Assembly: GCA_018398585.1 (NCBI GenBank)
Contig: JAGTTD010000013.1
Location: forward strand, 33,903,631-33,967,630
Direction: 5' to 3'
Length of the DNA: 64,000 bases
Source of the DNA: Simmondsia chinensis
Lineage: Eukaryota; Streptophyta; Magnoliopsida; Caryophyllales; Simmondsiaceae
A program made the position numbers and the translations under genes. The notes under the pieces were generated by a model, which saw only the letters and a program-made list of their open reading frames with translations, had not been told where the DNA came from and ran no database searches. Shown in pieces: positions 22,850 to 33,316 of the stretch (position 1 is its first letter; the number at the start of each line of letters is the position of its first letter).

Positions 22850-23390
22850 TCCTATAGAAGTTTCATGTAAAGGGCAATTTAGATGTTATCGCTTCTACTT
22901 GCAATAAACCAGAAACAATGACTTTCAGATGGTGAAGCTCATTGGCCAGAAATTGCAGCTCAATATACTTGTTCCAAAATGCATATGGTATTAGTCATTT
23001 TAAATTTAAAATACTTTGATTCTTTTGCCTTGTATTTCTCCTCCAATGCATTTCGAATTTGTAGAATAGAGACTTGATTGATATGTACAGATCATTAAGG
23101 CGATTCGATAGGTATTGAAGACATGATCACGACATATAACTCGTTTTCCTCACACTTCTAATTTTGCTCTGCCACTTTGGCCTTCTCCTCATATTATTGG
23201 GTTCAATAATAGGCTTCAATTTAGGATCTTGGACGTATGCAATGTTGAATGCAATGAGAAAGACAATCATATTCTTGTCCTTTATCTGCTGAAGTTGGTT
23301 CCATCTAAACAATTGAGTTTCATGAACTCTTGGTTCATAACTTTGGAATTAGTTGCTATTGAAGATTCTTCCACCATAATAATACCTTTG
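22850..23390 (-). pseudogene. Ty1-copia gag N-terminal remnant
   Basis: The minus strand reads FMKLNCLDGTNF, then NMIVFLIAFNIAYVQDPKL, and further on IGGEIQGK-type and VYELQFLANELHHLKV-type patches, the order of a copia gag. Frameshifts separate the patches. No protease or pol follows downstream; the foldback and gene 2 lie on the other side. Confidence 0.55.
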
Positions 23391-23817
23391 AATTATTGAT
23401 AAAAACGATTTGATTAAAATTAGTTTTGAAATTCTAAGGTTTTAAGGCGTGAATAAAAGCTTTCTCAGTGGTAAAATTTGCTTCCACACTAAGTTTGCAA
23501 ATAGGTTAAGGCAAACACACTATGAGGATTCAATAGTCTTTTACATTCTTTAAATAACAATTTTAAGAGGATTTTTTAGGTCTTTGGAGTAAGATTGCAG
23601 GGGATTACTTTTTCCTTAAAACTAACAAAACTCTGGAGTGAGATTACAGAGGGATTCCTTTTCCTTAAAACTAACTTGTTCCAAACCAATTTAACTAATA
23701 ATCGGAATCCAATTAATAGTAATAAAGTTCACAATAAGTATAATGCACTTTGCCATTAATATTGTAAGCTACTGACAGCACAGTTTATCAAACATTCTAA
23801 GAAAGAAGTAGCAACTG
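23391..23817. other. Spacer, nothing recognised
   Basis: Contains a short internal repeat ('ggagtaagattgcagggga' and 'ggagtgagattacagaggga', about 23587 and 23636) but no gene. Confidence 0.4.
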
Positions 23818-24060
23818 TTAGAATATATGGTTAAAATATAATGTATATGTGTTTAGTATTATATATATCGTATACATTTAAGATCTAGAATCTGGATCTA
23901 GATCTTAAATATATACAATACATATAATGCTAAACACCTATATCTTATATTCTAATCATATATTCTAACATAGATCTAGATCAGAATCTAGATCTTAAAT
24001 ATATACAATACATATAATATTAAACACTTATACATTATGTTCTAACCATATATTCTAACA
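23818..24060. mobile_element. AT-rich foldback element with a duplicated right arm
   Basis: The left arm (23818-23893) begins TGTTAGAATATATGGTTA. Its inverted copy ends at about 23970 with TATATTCTAACA, and a second inverted copy ends at 24060 with the same sequence. The hinge is the palindrome 'agatctagaatctggatct'. About 75 bp per arm and non-coding. It lies shortly downstream of gene 2. Confidence 0.7.
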
Positions 24061-24236
24061 GCAACACCAAGACATATTATTTCGTAGACTTTTCTTCAGT
24101 AAGGTAAAGGTTACAACAAGAAGGGAGATCAACCTCAAACTCGGACTATTATTGAGGAAATAGAGCGGCTCTAGTACTATGCTGAGCCTTGTTGCTTGCA
24201 TTCTTAATCCATTGATTGCAAACACTAGCATAAGGC

Positions 24237-24510
24237 TTAGAGAAGCTGGCGTTGACGCGGCAGCAAAATAAGGTAGCAGCCAATGGTTGATGGATAGACC
24301 TCGACCAGAAGAGGCAGTTGTTGGCAAGAGAAGAGGATAGCCGCCACAGAAGTTGACACAACGATGCCGATCGAAGCCAAGCCATGCTTGAAGTTGATGC
24401 TGAAAGCTGCAGTGAACGCCACCATCATACTTACTATTGATATGAAGAGCAAGGTGAGTCCCATCATCAGCTTTAGCGGCAGTGATCTTAGGAAGTCTTC
24501 GTCGGCATAC
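24237..24510 (-). CDS. Gene 2 exon E (PGG second half, stop)
   Basis: Starts after TTTGAAG with G TAT GCC GAC and encodes DEDFLRSLPLKLMMGLTL, hydrophobic LLFISIVSMMVAFTAAF and SCQQLPLLVEVYPS. It is shorter than the matching gene 1 exon (274 against 343 nt). Confidence 0.8.
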
Positions 24511-24567
24511 CTTCAAATTAAATAGGATGGCCAAAAACATTAGTCAACATTACAACTTGTTTCATAC

Positions 24568-24858
24568 GGTCAAGGAACTATTTATCCCAAAAGTTTAAGG
24601 TGATGGGTAAAGGTCCAGATATAGTTTTATACTCTAACATGCCTCCTCACGCGAATGCCAATTGGACTTGAAGCGTGGATATTACACAGGCCCACCTCAT
24701 ACCTTGTACTTAAATTGTTTTATATTAAAGTGGGGGCTGTTGAGATTTGAACTCGTGGCCTCTTGGTCATCAAGGTTTTGATACCATGTCAAGGAACCAT
24801 CTATTCCAAAAGTTTAAGCTGACGGATGAAGGTCCAGATATAGTTTTATACACTAACA
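24568..24858 (-). mobile_element. Complete TRIM retrotransposon, target duplication CATAC
   Basis: 72-bp LTRs at 24568-24639 and 24787-24858, same family as 10218-10509. On the minus strand the primer-binding site reads TGGTATCAAAACC next to the LTR ending at 24787, and a purine tract (GTGAGGAGGCA) precedes the LTR ending at 24639. The flanks 24563-24567 and 24859-24863 are both CATAC. It lies in the last intron of gene 2, sense to the gene. Confidence 0.93.
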
Positions 24859-25189
24859 CATACAACTTGAAATTGAGCTGAAGGTTTTCAGACTATGATT
24901 GGTGTGCCTTTTTCTGATTGAGATGAAAATTTAGTGTACAGTTCATGTTTTGTTGATCTTACCGACCTCAACTTTAATAAGGAGATAACCTTAGATAGAA
25001 CTAAGTGGCGGTCAAAAATATGTGTGGCTGACATAATTGTTAGAAGAGAGCAGTACAAACGATACTGGTTCACGAAGCCCCTAGGCTTTCATGTTTGCTA
25101 TTACTATTTCATGTTGTATGTATGTCTAGTTTTGCTTTATTTGACTTGATTTTGAGTTTATTTTATAAATATTGTTCCGTATTTGATGT

Positions 25190-25318
25190 CTAGGTTGGGG
25201 AGCCTCCCTTCAGGGTAGTATCCTGTAGGGGTTAGGTTGCATATATTTCATTCTCCGTAGACCCAGCCGTCGCGTAAGCCTTTTTAGTTACTAGGTTTTT
25301 TGTTGTTGTTGTTGTGTT
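25190..25318 (+). mobile_element. SINE 3' body without 5S head
   Basis: Carries 'taggttggggagcc', 'gtaggggttaggttgcatat', 'agacccagccgtcgcgtaag' and a (TTG)n tail at about 25299-25315. This is the same body as in the 5S-headed copies, but nothing 5S-like precedes it. Confidence 0.65.
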
Positions 25319-25696
25319 GATTGAAATTGTCATTTTGCCTCTAGAAATTTGGTATTCCATTTAGCCCTAAATTCTCTTTCTTTTTCTTTTTGTGAATTTC
25401 CGCCTTAGGCTGAAAAGTTTGAAAGAATGCTTTTAGTATTCTCGATGAATTGTATGCCTCTAGTTTTCCTAGAGAAAACAAATATGTCGTATCCAATTGT
25501 GATTTTATGATGGTAAAAGTACCATTTGTCAATGGTCCTTGGCTTTTCTACTTCATATGGGATGAGTTTTCAAAGTACAATCGAATCTCTCTTTGTTTTA
25601 TGTGTGGTTTAATTTTATTTATATGTTGCGATCATGATTATCCATTTGTTAGATATAAAGAGAGGACACTAATAATTCAAAACCCCGTAGCCGTAC

Positions 25697-26031
25697 ATTG
25701 AATTCAGGATGGCTAAGAATATGAGGATGGAGGCTGTGGAGGACAACATAGACACTGCATCTGCAATTGCAAATACTCGGAAAAGTGGGTCATTTTGAAG
25801 GATAGGAGCACCAATGGCATCATTGTTACCACCAGGGACAGTGAAGACACCGTTGAAAATGACGGTGGCGATCAAAGTGGCAACCACCATGCATGAAGTA
25901 GCAGTGTTCCTCATCCACTTCTCACCCTCATTCCTCAAGTTCATGTGTTCTATTGTAAATAAAGCTCTTGGTGTTTTCCCATCTCCGTTCTTCATTTCCG
26001 AATATTGTGGTTGTGCCACGCTTTTCACCAC
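25697..26031 (-). CDS. Gene 2 exon D (PGG first half)
   Basis: After GGCAG it begins GTG GTG AAA AGC and encodes KTPRALFTIEHMNLRNEGEK and WMRNTATSCMVVATLIATVI, followed by an intact FTVPGGNN and ADAVSMLSSTASILIFLAIL. Nine nt longer than its gene 1 counterpart. Confidence 0.85.
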
Positions 26032-26471
26032 CTGCCATTATTCCAAAATGTATTGGATTGTGTCTTGTTTATGTTCATATTGCTTTAGAAAAGAGTTGGA
26101 CTCAAACTTGACCTTTTTAAATGGATCAAGAACCTTAAGACCCCTATCCAACTCATTTAATAGATGCGTACCCTGTGTGCTATCCGATCTGTTTGATTAT
26201 ATGGCTGCCTTTTTTTTTTTTTGGTAATTTGTTAGTTTATTAGCTTACAAATATGCCAATAATTGGCCAGTATGCAGAATTATTAAAATAAATTATCAAA
26301 CAAAATGACAAAGCATAGTTTAAGTTATCTTGTGTTAATATAGGACATATAATATGATAAAAAAAAAAAAAAAATTAGGACTGATAACACATAGAGATAT
26401 ATGAGTTATTGGACTTGGTATAGTGTTTAAAACTTCCAACTATTTGCCTCATGTCCTAACCTTGTGAATAA

Positions 26472-27014
26472 AGGCGGCCAACAGGACGGGCCCTCAGCTT
26501 CCTCAAAAGTGAGGAGGTCTGGGCCTGTCCATTGGGGGCTTTTGTCCTTAATATTCAGTGTCCATTTGAGCATTATAATTTATTTTATTGTTATATTTTA
26601 TATTTATATTGTTATAATTATATTTTTTAAATAAGTTATAATGAATTTAATTTTATAAAATATATATTTGATTTTATAAGGTACTATTATATTATTATAG
26701 TTGATTTTTTAACAATTTATAATACATTTTATTTTATAAAATATATTTGTTATTTTATAAAACATTATTATGATTGCATTGTACAACAACAATTCTAGTG
26801 CCACAAGGGCTCCTGCATACGTAGGTGCATATGTACGCAGCCTTCCCCCTTTAGGTGCTACTCTAAAGGGAGACTATTTCCAAGGACCCCCAACCCGAGA
26901 AATGTGTCCCTATGGATGCATAGAAGCTTGAAAGCATGAGCGACATAGTATGATTGCATTATATATATGTATATATCTTTTAAAAAAAGAGAGCCCAGGC
27001 CGGCCCATGACCAC
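26472..27014. mobile_element. Possible hAT-like element in gene 2 intron
   Basis: GC-rich ends 'ggcggccaacaggacgggcc' and the reverse complement of 'ggccggcccatgaccacc' are loosely inverted, with AT-rich sequence between. Boundaries and target duplication are unclear. It contains a SINE body (26783-26945). Confidence 0.3.
26783..26945 (-). mobile_element. SINE 3' body, head replaced
   Basis: The minus strand reads 'gggttgggggtccttggaa', 'taaagggggaaggctgcgta', 'gcaggagcccttgtggcac' and a (TTG)n-like tail. Where 5S sequence should stand there is unrelated sequence. Confidence 0.65.
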
Positions 27015-27055
27015 CACTACTCGTGAAAAAGTAATGAAGTGCAAATAGTAGTCAC

Positions 27056-27364
27056 CTCGAACCAGAAAAGCTCACGTTGCATTTGTAGGGCAGCACCAGA
27101 GATGACATTAAGTCGGTCCGAAGGGGGGAGCTTGGAAGCCAAATGAAGTATGGTATTATCATGCTCATCCTTGTATGGTAACAACAAATCCTTAATACCA
27201 TTTATTTCGTACATTAAGTCGAAGATTTCCTCTTGGCGGTACTTCACCGCAACATGGAATATGCTTCTTTGGTCGTCATCAATTTTCCAAATCAAATCTG
27301 GGTCTGTTCGTATCATTGTCGTCAGGAACTCCACATTGCCTAGCTCTGCTGCTACAAATAGTAC
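27056..27364 (-). CDS. Gene 2 exon C2 (ankyrin repeats)
   Basis: Begins GTA CTA TTT after TAG and encodes VLFVAAELGNVEFLTTMIRT, RSIFHVAVKYRQEEIF and NTILHLASKLPPSDRL, ending in TTC GAG before GTGACT. Corresponds to the 3' 309 nt of gene 1 exon 3. Confidence 0.8.
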
Positions 27365-27562
27365 CTATTTAGAACATCACATGTGTGCATGATTAAAATA
27401 TCTCATATTACAGTTTTGACAAAAAATAACATATAAGTTTAGTGTACTACTTCATCTGAACCAACTGGTTTTAGGATAGAATCTCACTTAAAACTTCTAT
27501 GTGGATTTCATATGTTCTAACTTTGTGAATCTAACCGAAAGTCTAGTGAAAATTTACCGTAC

Positions 27563-27687
27563 CCGCCATGGGCTAGCTAGCAAATTAGATGTCTTCTTTT
27601 CTGGTTGTTACACCACTTGTTTCCATAGGTTTTCTACCAGTTGAAGTTGTTCAGCATTCACAACTTGCCATCCGCACCATCTGCTAA
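27563..27687 (-). CDS. Gene 2 exon C1, with in-frame stop
   Basis: After AACAG the frame continues as FSRWCGWQVVNAEQLQLVEN, then LWKQVV, stop, QPEKKTSNLLASPWR, ending before GTACGG. The TAA lies at 27608-27610, where gene 1 has AAC. This 125-nt exon matches the first 125 nt of gene 1 exon 3. Confidence 0.65.
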
Positions 27688-27849
27688 CTGTTAAAATAGG
27701 AGGATAACTTTTTTAAAGCAGTGGTAAAAAGGTTATGAATTTCTCTAAAGGGGAATCAAAACGAATTTTGTTAACATTTTTTTACATTGATATAAAAGTT
27801 ATGCATTTTCCTAAATATCAACAACAAAAATAACTAGAAAAAAGGGGTT

Positions 27850-28085
27850 ATCGGGGATTCATGAGTTTTGTACTCATGACTTGTACTGTGACTGAGATTT
27901 TAACTACTAGGCCAATACAGGAAGCTCAAACAAGAGGAACCTTTTGTAATTGGTAATGAGGCTATAAGTTTTTCAAAACAAGAGCAACAACACATAGACT
28001 AAGGAAAGGGGTTGGTGTGTTTCGAACTCAGGACCTATCCAAACAGAGGTTGGGATTTTAACCGTCAAACTAACGAAAGAAGCTC
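27850..28085 (-). mobile_element. Two tRNA-derived SINE-like fragments
   Basis: On the minus strand near 27910 'tggcctagtagttaa' resembles a pol III A box. Near 28070 'tagtttgacggttaa' is followed about 40 bp on by 'gagttcgaaac', a B-box-like element. No tails or duplications were confirmed. Confidence 0.4.
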
Positions 28086-28278
28086 ATGAAAAGACAACTA
28101 GTTCTTCTTTTTATTTATTTATTTTTTTTTTACATTCCCAAATTTTGAGTTTAAGGAACTAACAAGCTTAACAAAAGAAGTTGAAATCGTAATAAGTTTC
28201 TTTTGGTATATAAAGTAAATATTTTGAATTTTTGGGACATCGTCTGCATATAAAGATTTTGAAGTTTAAGGAACTTAC

Positions 28279-28416
28279 AAGTGTTGTAGCAATGTCCCCA
28301 TAACCCAGTGGGACTTCCATTAGTCTTTCTAGCCAGAACATGCAATGGTGTCTCTCCGCCTCCATTTCGAGCTATGGCTAAAGTTGGGTTGTCTCTCATA
28401 ATCTCCATGGCCACAT
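28279..28416 (-). CDS. Gene 2 exon B (ankyrin repeat), acceptor damaged
   Basis: Encodes DVAMEIMRDNPTLAIAR and GETPLHVLARK; 138 nt, as in gene 1. It ends before GTAAGT. The base where the acceptor A should be is T (CTG|AT), so normal splicing at this point is unlikely. Confidence 0.7.
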
Positions 28417-28517
28417 CAGCACCATTCATTTTCATTAATCTTACAAAATATTATAAATCAATCTGATTTTACCAAATAGTTCATTTTTGCAATAAACTTA
28501 GTCATTGAGGTTGTTAC

Positions 28518-29004
28518 CGTATAAATCGGTATTGATAGTACTAATGAGCAACTCAATGAGATCTCCTCGTAAAAGAACACGGCGGGTTAGTGGTAAGAGG
28601 TACCTCACCGTTTCCCTACGGCCGAGTAATGCGGCCATATGAAGTGGCGTCATTCCATGACTACCCCGAATAAGTGGCAAGTTTGGATTCTTTTCCTGCA
28701 GTAATACGATAATTTCTAGGGCACCGGAAGCTGCAGCCATGCTGAAAGCTGTGTTACCAACTGCATTTTGGGAGGCCAACTCCTTTTCAGACATCCAGGG
28801 CAATATTTGCTTCACAAAATTTGTTTGTCTTTCAATGGCAGCTATGTGTAAGGCAATCTCTCTTGTTTTGCTTATACTCGCTGTTATAGATGCTGGGTAA
28901 GCACGATGTATTTCGATTGTAGCTTTACAGTCACCACGTAGCGCAGCTTGATATAAAGGCACCCCAAATTTCAGGTACTCTGTCGTTCTATCATCTATAC
29001 TCAC
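28518..29004 (-). CDS. Gene 2 exon A (ankyrin repeats)
   Basis: Open from about 29016 down to the GTAACA donor at 28517. It encodes KFGVPLYQAALRGDCKATIE, IALHIAAIERQTNFV, NTAFSMAAASGALEIIVLL and TPLHMAALLGRRETV. The first codon shown by automatic calling is GTG, so the true 5' end is an upstream splice site or start that I cannot fix. Confidence 0.8.
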
Positions 29005-29129
29005 ATACTCTTCATATCATGGGAAGAATAAGAATATTCGATGTATACGATTTAATATAAAAAACAGTAGGGAGATATATAAATGATATGCGATTAACAT
29101 TTTTGGGAACTTGTTATATATATAAATCC

Positions 29130-29200
29130 TACAATTAATTGTTAGGCATGGTGTAGAGGTTGGGTTACCGACACTAAAACACGAGGCATTAGGTTCAATG
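29130..29200 (+). mobile_element. tRNA-derived SINE-like fragment
   Basis: 'tggtgtagaggttgg' (A-box-like) and 'aggttcaatgctt' (B-box-like) lie about 35 bp apart just upstream of gene 2. No tail seen. Confidence 0.35.
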
Positions 29201-29389
29201 CTTATCTTCCCCCTCCTCAGATATTGATGGCCCTTACAGAGGACAATATTATACCTCTTTACCATTTTAAAAATAAATCCTACAGCATCCTGTACAACTT
29301 TTGAGTCCCCTAAAATTGTACTTTCCTTTCTAAAATGTCCTATTGGTTTTTCATACTATCAAGATCACAAATGAAGCATATATGAGGTA

Positions 29390-29700
29390 TAAAGGAGTCG
29401 AGCTGTGCTAAGTTTATCACTTTTGTTCAAACAAGAGGTTGATAAGCCTTAACGAGTTGAAGTTCAAGTCGAGCCAATAATTAAGCTTTCCAACTTTTGT
29501 TTGAACTCAATTCATTAAGATATTTGTATGCTCAAGACTCTACTTCACTCAACTCCGTATAGTCTTATCAAGCCGAGTTGCTATACTCAAGCTTGCTGCA
29601 ATTCAATATATTGGTGCTACTAATCGATACATTATTGAGCTGATACTGAGCCGATATCAAGCTAGAACTCAACTTGCGTTATCAAACCCCAAAATGAACA
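29390..29700. repeat. GAGCTCG/AAGCTTG-rich dispersed repeat
   Basis: Same irregular motif family as 13430-13920 ('ttgataagcc', 'cgagttgaagttcaagtcgag'). Confidence 0.45.
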
Positions 29701-30257
29701 TAAAAGAACTAAACTAAATTCCATACTTACACGAGTAGTTCACCGAATATATGATTTTCTATTTGTAGTTTTCCATTTTCCGAAAAGAAATAAACCTAGA
29801 TTTTAGTAAAGTTTTTTTTTTTTTTTTTTTTTTTTGTACTACCAGAAAACTACCTTGAATGATTATCAATTTTTACTTAACCACCATAACATTTTAATTT
29901 TTCAGAAAATGGCATCCAAAAATCTAATACTTTTCGATCAATCAACTTCATCCACGTTGTTAACTATTTGTCAAATATTACGTGATTTTCACGCGGATTT
30001 TACCATACATTTTGTTATTTTTCAAGTGGATATGAAGCATAAGTTAAAACTAGTTAAGCTAGTGATACATTCACTTACCAATCTTGCCCACTTAGGTTAG
30101 ATCTCGAGGAGGTGTAAAAGAGGCGGGATTCGAACATTGACTGGGGAAGGGGGTACAAAATGCATTGCCAACTTAGGTATTGTAAGTCATGCTTAATTGA
30201 CAGTTTAAAATCTATGTAAATGTCACTAGCAAGTAATGGATAATTAATGGTGTGATT
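29701..30257. other. Spacer with one tRNA-like SINE fragment
   Basis: Poly-T near 29810-29835. At 30095-30200 on the minus strand 'gttcgaatcccgcc' looks like a B box, with an A-box-like 'tacctaagttggcaatg' upstream. Otherwise nothing recognised. Confidence 0.35.
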
Positions 30258-30388
30258 TAAGGTACAATAACAACAAGAACAGACCCAGTGTCACAAGGGC
30301 TCCTACGTAAGCAGGGTCTCGGAGGGGTGAGATGTATGCATCCTTACCTCTTCAGGGTTATACCTAACTAGAAGTTGCTTTCAAGGTG
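30258..30388 (-). mobile_element. SINE 3' body, truncated
   Basis: The minus strand carries 'ctgaagaggtaaggatgcat', 'gagaccctgcttacgtagg', 'gcccttgtgacactgggtct' and a TTG-rich tail. No 5S head. Confidence 0.65.
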
Positions 30389-30943
30389 TGATTTACGGTA
30401 GTTCATTTAAAATTTGACTTTTGAGTGGTTCTTTAAAAATTTAAAAAGTTATGGCAGTTTAGTAAAGATCGACAAATTTTCAAGGTGGTATTTCATAAAA
30501 AAAAAAAAAAAAAAAAAAACCCCAAAAGAACAAAAAAATATTAACTTTTTGAAAAATCTAATTTCTATGTTTCTCAAACTCAAAGTTATAAACAAAAGAA
30601 TAACAAACAATCTCATGATTTTGTTCGACCAAGTTTCTTTTCTAGAAAAGAAAACTTTTTAGAAAATAGAAGTATTTGTTATTCTGTTATTAAGCAAAAG
30701 CATAAAAATGATGTTTCATCTTTAAAGTAAGAACAAAATAAAAATTAAAAATTTCTCAGGCAATCAATGTTTTTACAATTCGACCAAATAGACCGTAAAT
30801 TAGCAGAAGTAGAAAGTAGTACGCTAAAATCATTCTCACCAAGAAATGTGACAAGTGGAAGGATATTGTCAATTAGCTAGATTATAAAAATTTCTAAGAA
30901 AAATATTTACTATAAACAAAGATTTTTCCTTACGAAATCTGAA
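30389..30943. other. AT-rich spacer, nothing recognised
   Basis: Includes a poly-A run at about 30498-30520. No gene. Confidence 0.4.
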
Positions 30944-31200
30944 AACAACAACAATAACAGACCCAATACTTTAAGAGCTCCCACATAAGCGGGGTCTGGG
31001 AGGGGTGGATGTATGCAGCCTTACCCCTTCAGGGTGTAATCTTGCCGAGAGGCTGTTTATGAGGACCACCAACTTAAAGGGTTTGCAACACGAGGACTTC
31101 CCAAAAGGTCACCCATATGTCTTGGTACTACTCTCGCCCAAGCATGCTTAACCTCAGAGTTCTAATAAAATTTGGTGCAAATAGTGCTCAGGTGAACCGT
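30944..31200 (-). mobile_element. 5S rRNA-headed SINE, copy 2
   Basis: Minus strand: 5S-like head from about 31200 to 31070 (ttagaactctgaggttaagc, atgcttgggcgagagtagta, gggtgaccttttgggaagtc), then AAGTTGGTGGTCCTC and the same 3' body (ctgaaggggtaaggctgcat, agaccccgcttatgtggga), ending in TGTTATTGTTGTTG. It has head, body and tail together. Confidence 0.8.
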
Positions 31201-31431
31201 TTTACCTGCTTTTTATTGCAATTTAGCTAATAATTGAAAAAGAAAAAATCGCCAAATCTCACCAGACAACAGGAACTGGAAATGAGTGGCATCACCTTGT
31301 TGAGAGTTATTACCAACATGAACAGGCTCCATTAACTTCTAATTAAAAAGCAAGATGGGCTAATTAAATGTGATTAAGTGCATGTCTAAGCACATGCTTA
31401 AGGGGTTTTCTTTATATATAAATAATTAGGG

Positions 31432-33316
31432 GTCATTTTTAGGATTTTTTTTCTTATTTTTTGATAATTAATTTTCTAGGAAATTAGCTTATAAAGCGAC
31501 AGTAAAATTAATTATATGCATGGTTGTTGGGGTTAGTAGTATCACTGGAATGTGAAATTCAAATAATGTTTCCTTGCATAATCGTTCCTAGTCTTTTTTT
31601 TTTTTTTTTATGGTTTATTTACACATTAATTATGTATATAAATGTGACCAATGTTACAGGCCAGGTCTTGTCTTGGTAGAAGCTTTTTAGACGCTAGATT
31701 TTTTGTTGTTATTTTTTTTACCAATGTTACTGGAGTCCAGTTTATTTATCCAATTTGTGTACACCATATGCTAGAAATGATATACTTCAATTTTGCTCCA
31801 AAGTTCTTCATCATTTTTTTTTTTTTTTGTGATAATTGAGAGAGAAGATAATGCAGCACGTAAGTGGAAAATTGGAGAATGGAAAGGTTCAACAGCCTTT
31901 TCTTTATTTCTTATTATGAAAATAGCAAGAATAAGGGAAAAATAAGCTACTCAATTTCTCACAGCCTGAGAAAAAGAACACCCTAGAAACTTTGAGAATA
32001 AAATTTGAAAAATTGAATAATGCTAAATCCTAGATTTTCTCTTCAATAAGTAAAGGAGCTAATTGACTAAGAATAAATGACTAAAAGATAATTAGAAATA
32101 AATAAAAACTAATTCTACTAGAAATCAAACTCTCCTCAGCCACCATGTCTTTCCACATGCTAATTCTCTCACCCTCCAAGCTATACCTGCCAAAACACCA
32201 ATGTTGCTAACACCCTGTGTTCACGGACTGCATCAGAAGGAGAATCCTCCAATAGATACAATGTGCATACAAAAAGAAAATTAGATCCCAATGTTGAATT
32301 ATGTACCAAGATCAAAGCTGAGCCAGTAGAGAAGCCCAACTTTGTAAGGAGGTCCACAACAATAGTCATCATAAGGGAACTTTGTTTTTGAAGTCAAATT
32401 AGATTTGAGATTGGCCTGGACAATTGCTCTGCATGGGTCCTCCAAACAGTGGTAGAGGGAGACGTCAAAGTGTCCAAAGTTTTTATCCCATATAGAATAT
32501 TTAGCAATGAGAAAGTTACTTTATATACTCTCAATGGCTTGATAAAGCCTTGAGGACCTAGATTGGGCCCTAAGGACAATATGAGTGCGTGCGTGCCCAC
32601 GTGTGATGCGGTGTGCATTTTTCAACCTTGAATTTTGTTTTAATGGTTGTTTGACAATATCCTCATTTTGAGAAAAATGGAAACGTGGCAAAATCATTTC
32701 CTGGTTAAAAATTCTGGGCTCAAGATTGACTACCACAATATCTGACCACTCCACCATATTCGCCCACTCGTTCTATAACAAAGTCAGATTTTTATACCAT
32801 TTCTTTAGCTATCTTATTACTTTCAATGAGTAGATCTTTAGCTTAGAAGTTGGCTATCTTTGGAGCTCGGAAAACACACATAACTTTTGTTCTCTAATAT
32901 GGCTTCTCCTCCTTTCTATACATACTTCTGTGCCTGATGTTCTCCTTTATATTACTTAGAATAATTAGAATAATGGGGCATATTTTAGTGCTCCACTCAA
33001 GAGTCAACTTCGGTGGTGGACATTGAATTAATCTAAAGAGTAAAACTGTCATCTGTTCCTCTTGTACCACGGCAAAGGCATAAATGACTTGGGGCAGTGG
33101 TGAACTCCACGACACTTCTGCTCTTTAATTTCATCTTTGATTCACTATTTCCATTTTTCTTTTAGATTAAGTACCCATGTTGTTAGTTTTTGTTTCAGAT
33201 TGAGATGTTTGAGTTTGAGATCGATATAGCTTAAGTTTGGGATTGTCTTCATCCTTTCTCGAGTTTGATTCTGTTCAGGTTCGCCAAGTTGATTCTATCC
33301 AAGCTTGAGTTTGCCC
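31432..33316. repeat. Segmental repeat unit, copy 1
   Basis: Starts 'taggattttttttcttatt ... ttgataattaattttctagg' and continues through 'gagtatataaagtaac'-type sequence (minus strand, 32515-32530) to 'aagcttgagtttgccc'. The same order recurs at 39866-41500 and partly at 42232-42551. Copy 1 is interrupted by the gypsy-family LTR at 31849-32236 and is cut at its end by the copia insertion at 33317. The minus strand has an LTR-promoter look (TATATAAAG box), but no protein is encoded. Confidence 0.6.
31849..32236 (-). repeat. Solo LTR of the TGATG/CATCA gypsy family
   Basis: Begins TAATGCAGCACGT and ends GACTGCATCA, with the shared 'ggttcaacagccttt' and 'tttctcacagcctgag' blocks of the family. 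The flanks GAAGA (31844-31848) and GAAGG (32237-32241) look like an aged 5-bp duplication. No internal sequence is attached. Confidence 0.7.

Larger units (their letters stand above)
24237..29020 (-). pseudogene. Ankyrin-repeat/PGG-domain gene 2 (ITN1/ACD6-like), probably inactive
   Basis: Exons in order: A 29004(or a little higher)-28518, B 28416-28279, C1 27687-27563, C2 27364-27056, D 26031-25697, E 24510-24237. They are paralogous to gene 1 and the splice phases match throughout. The order is ankyrin repeats (GVPLYQAALRGD, IALHIAAIERQT, TPLHMAALLGRR, GETPLHVLARK, RSIFHVAVKYRQ, NTILHLASKL), then a full PGG domain with four hydrophobic segments. Signs of decay: exon C1 has an in-frame TAA (27608-27610), and the acceptor before exon B is CTG instead of CAG. 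No ATG start is visible; 5' exons may be missing. It could still be expressed as a partial transcript, so the pseudogene call is an inference. Confidence 0.75.

Noticed and set aside
10218..24858. The two TRIMs as one ancestral insertion inherited by both paralogs
   Set aside because: The target duplications differ (AAGAC against CATAC/GTATG) and the flanking intron sequences do not align.
32181..32757. Small minus-strand ORFs in the segmental repeat
   Set aside because: The copy 2 equivalents have different frames and stops, so the sequence is not constrained as protein.
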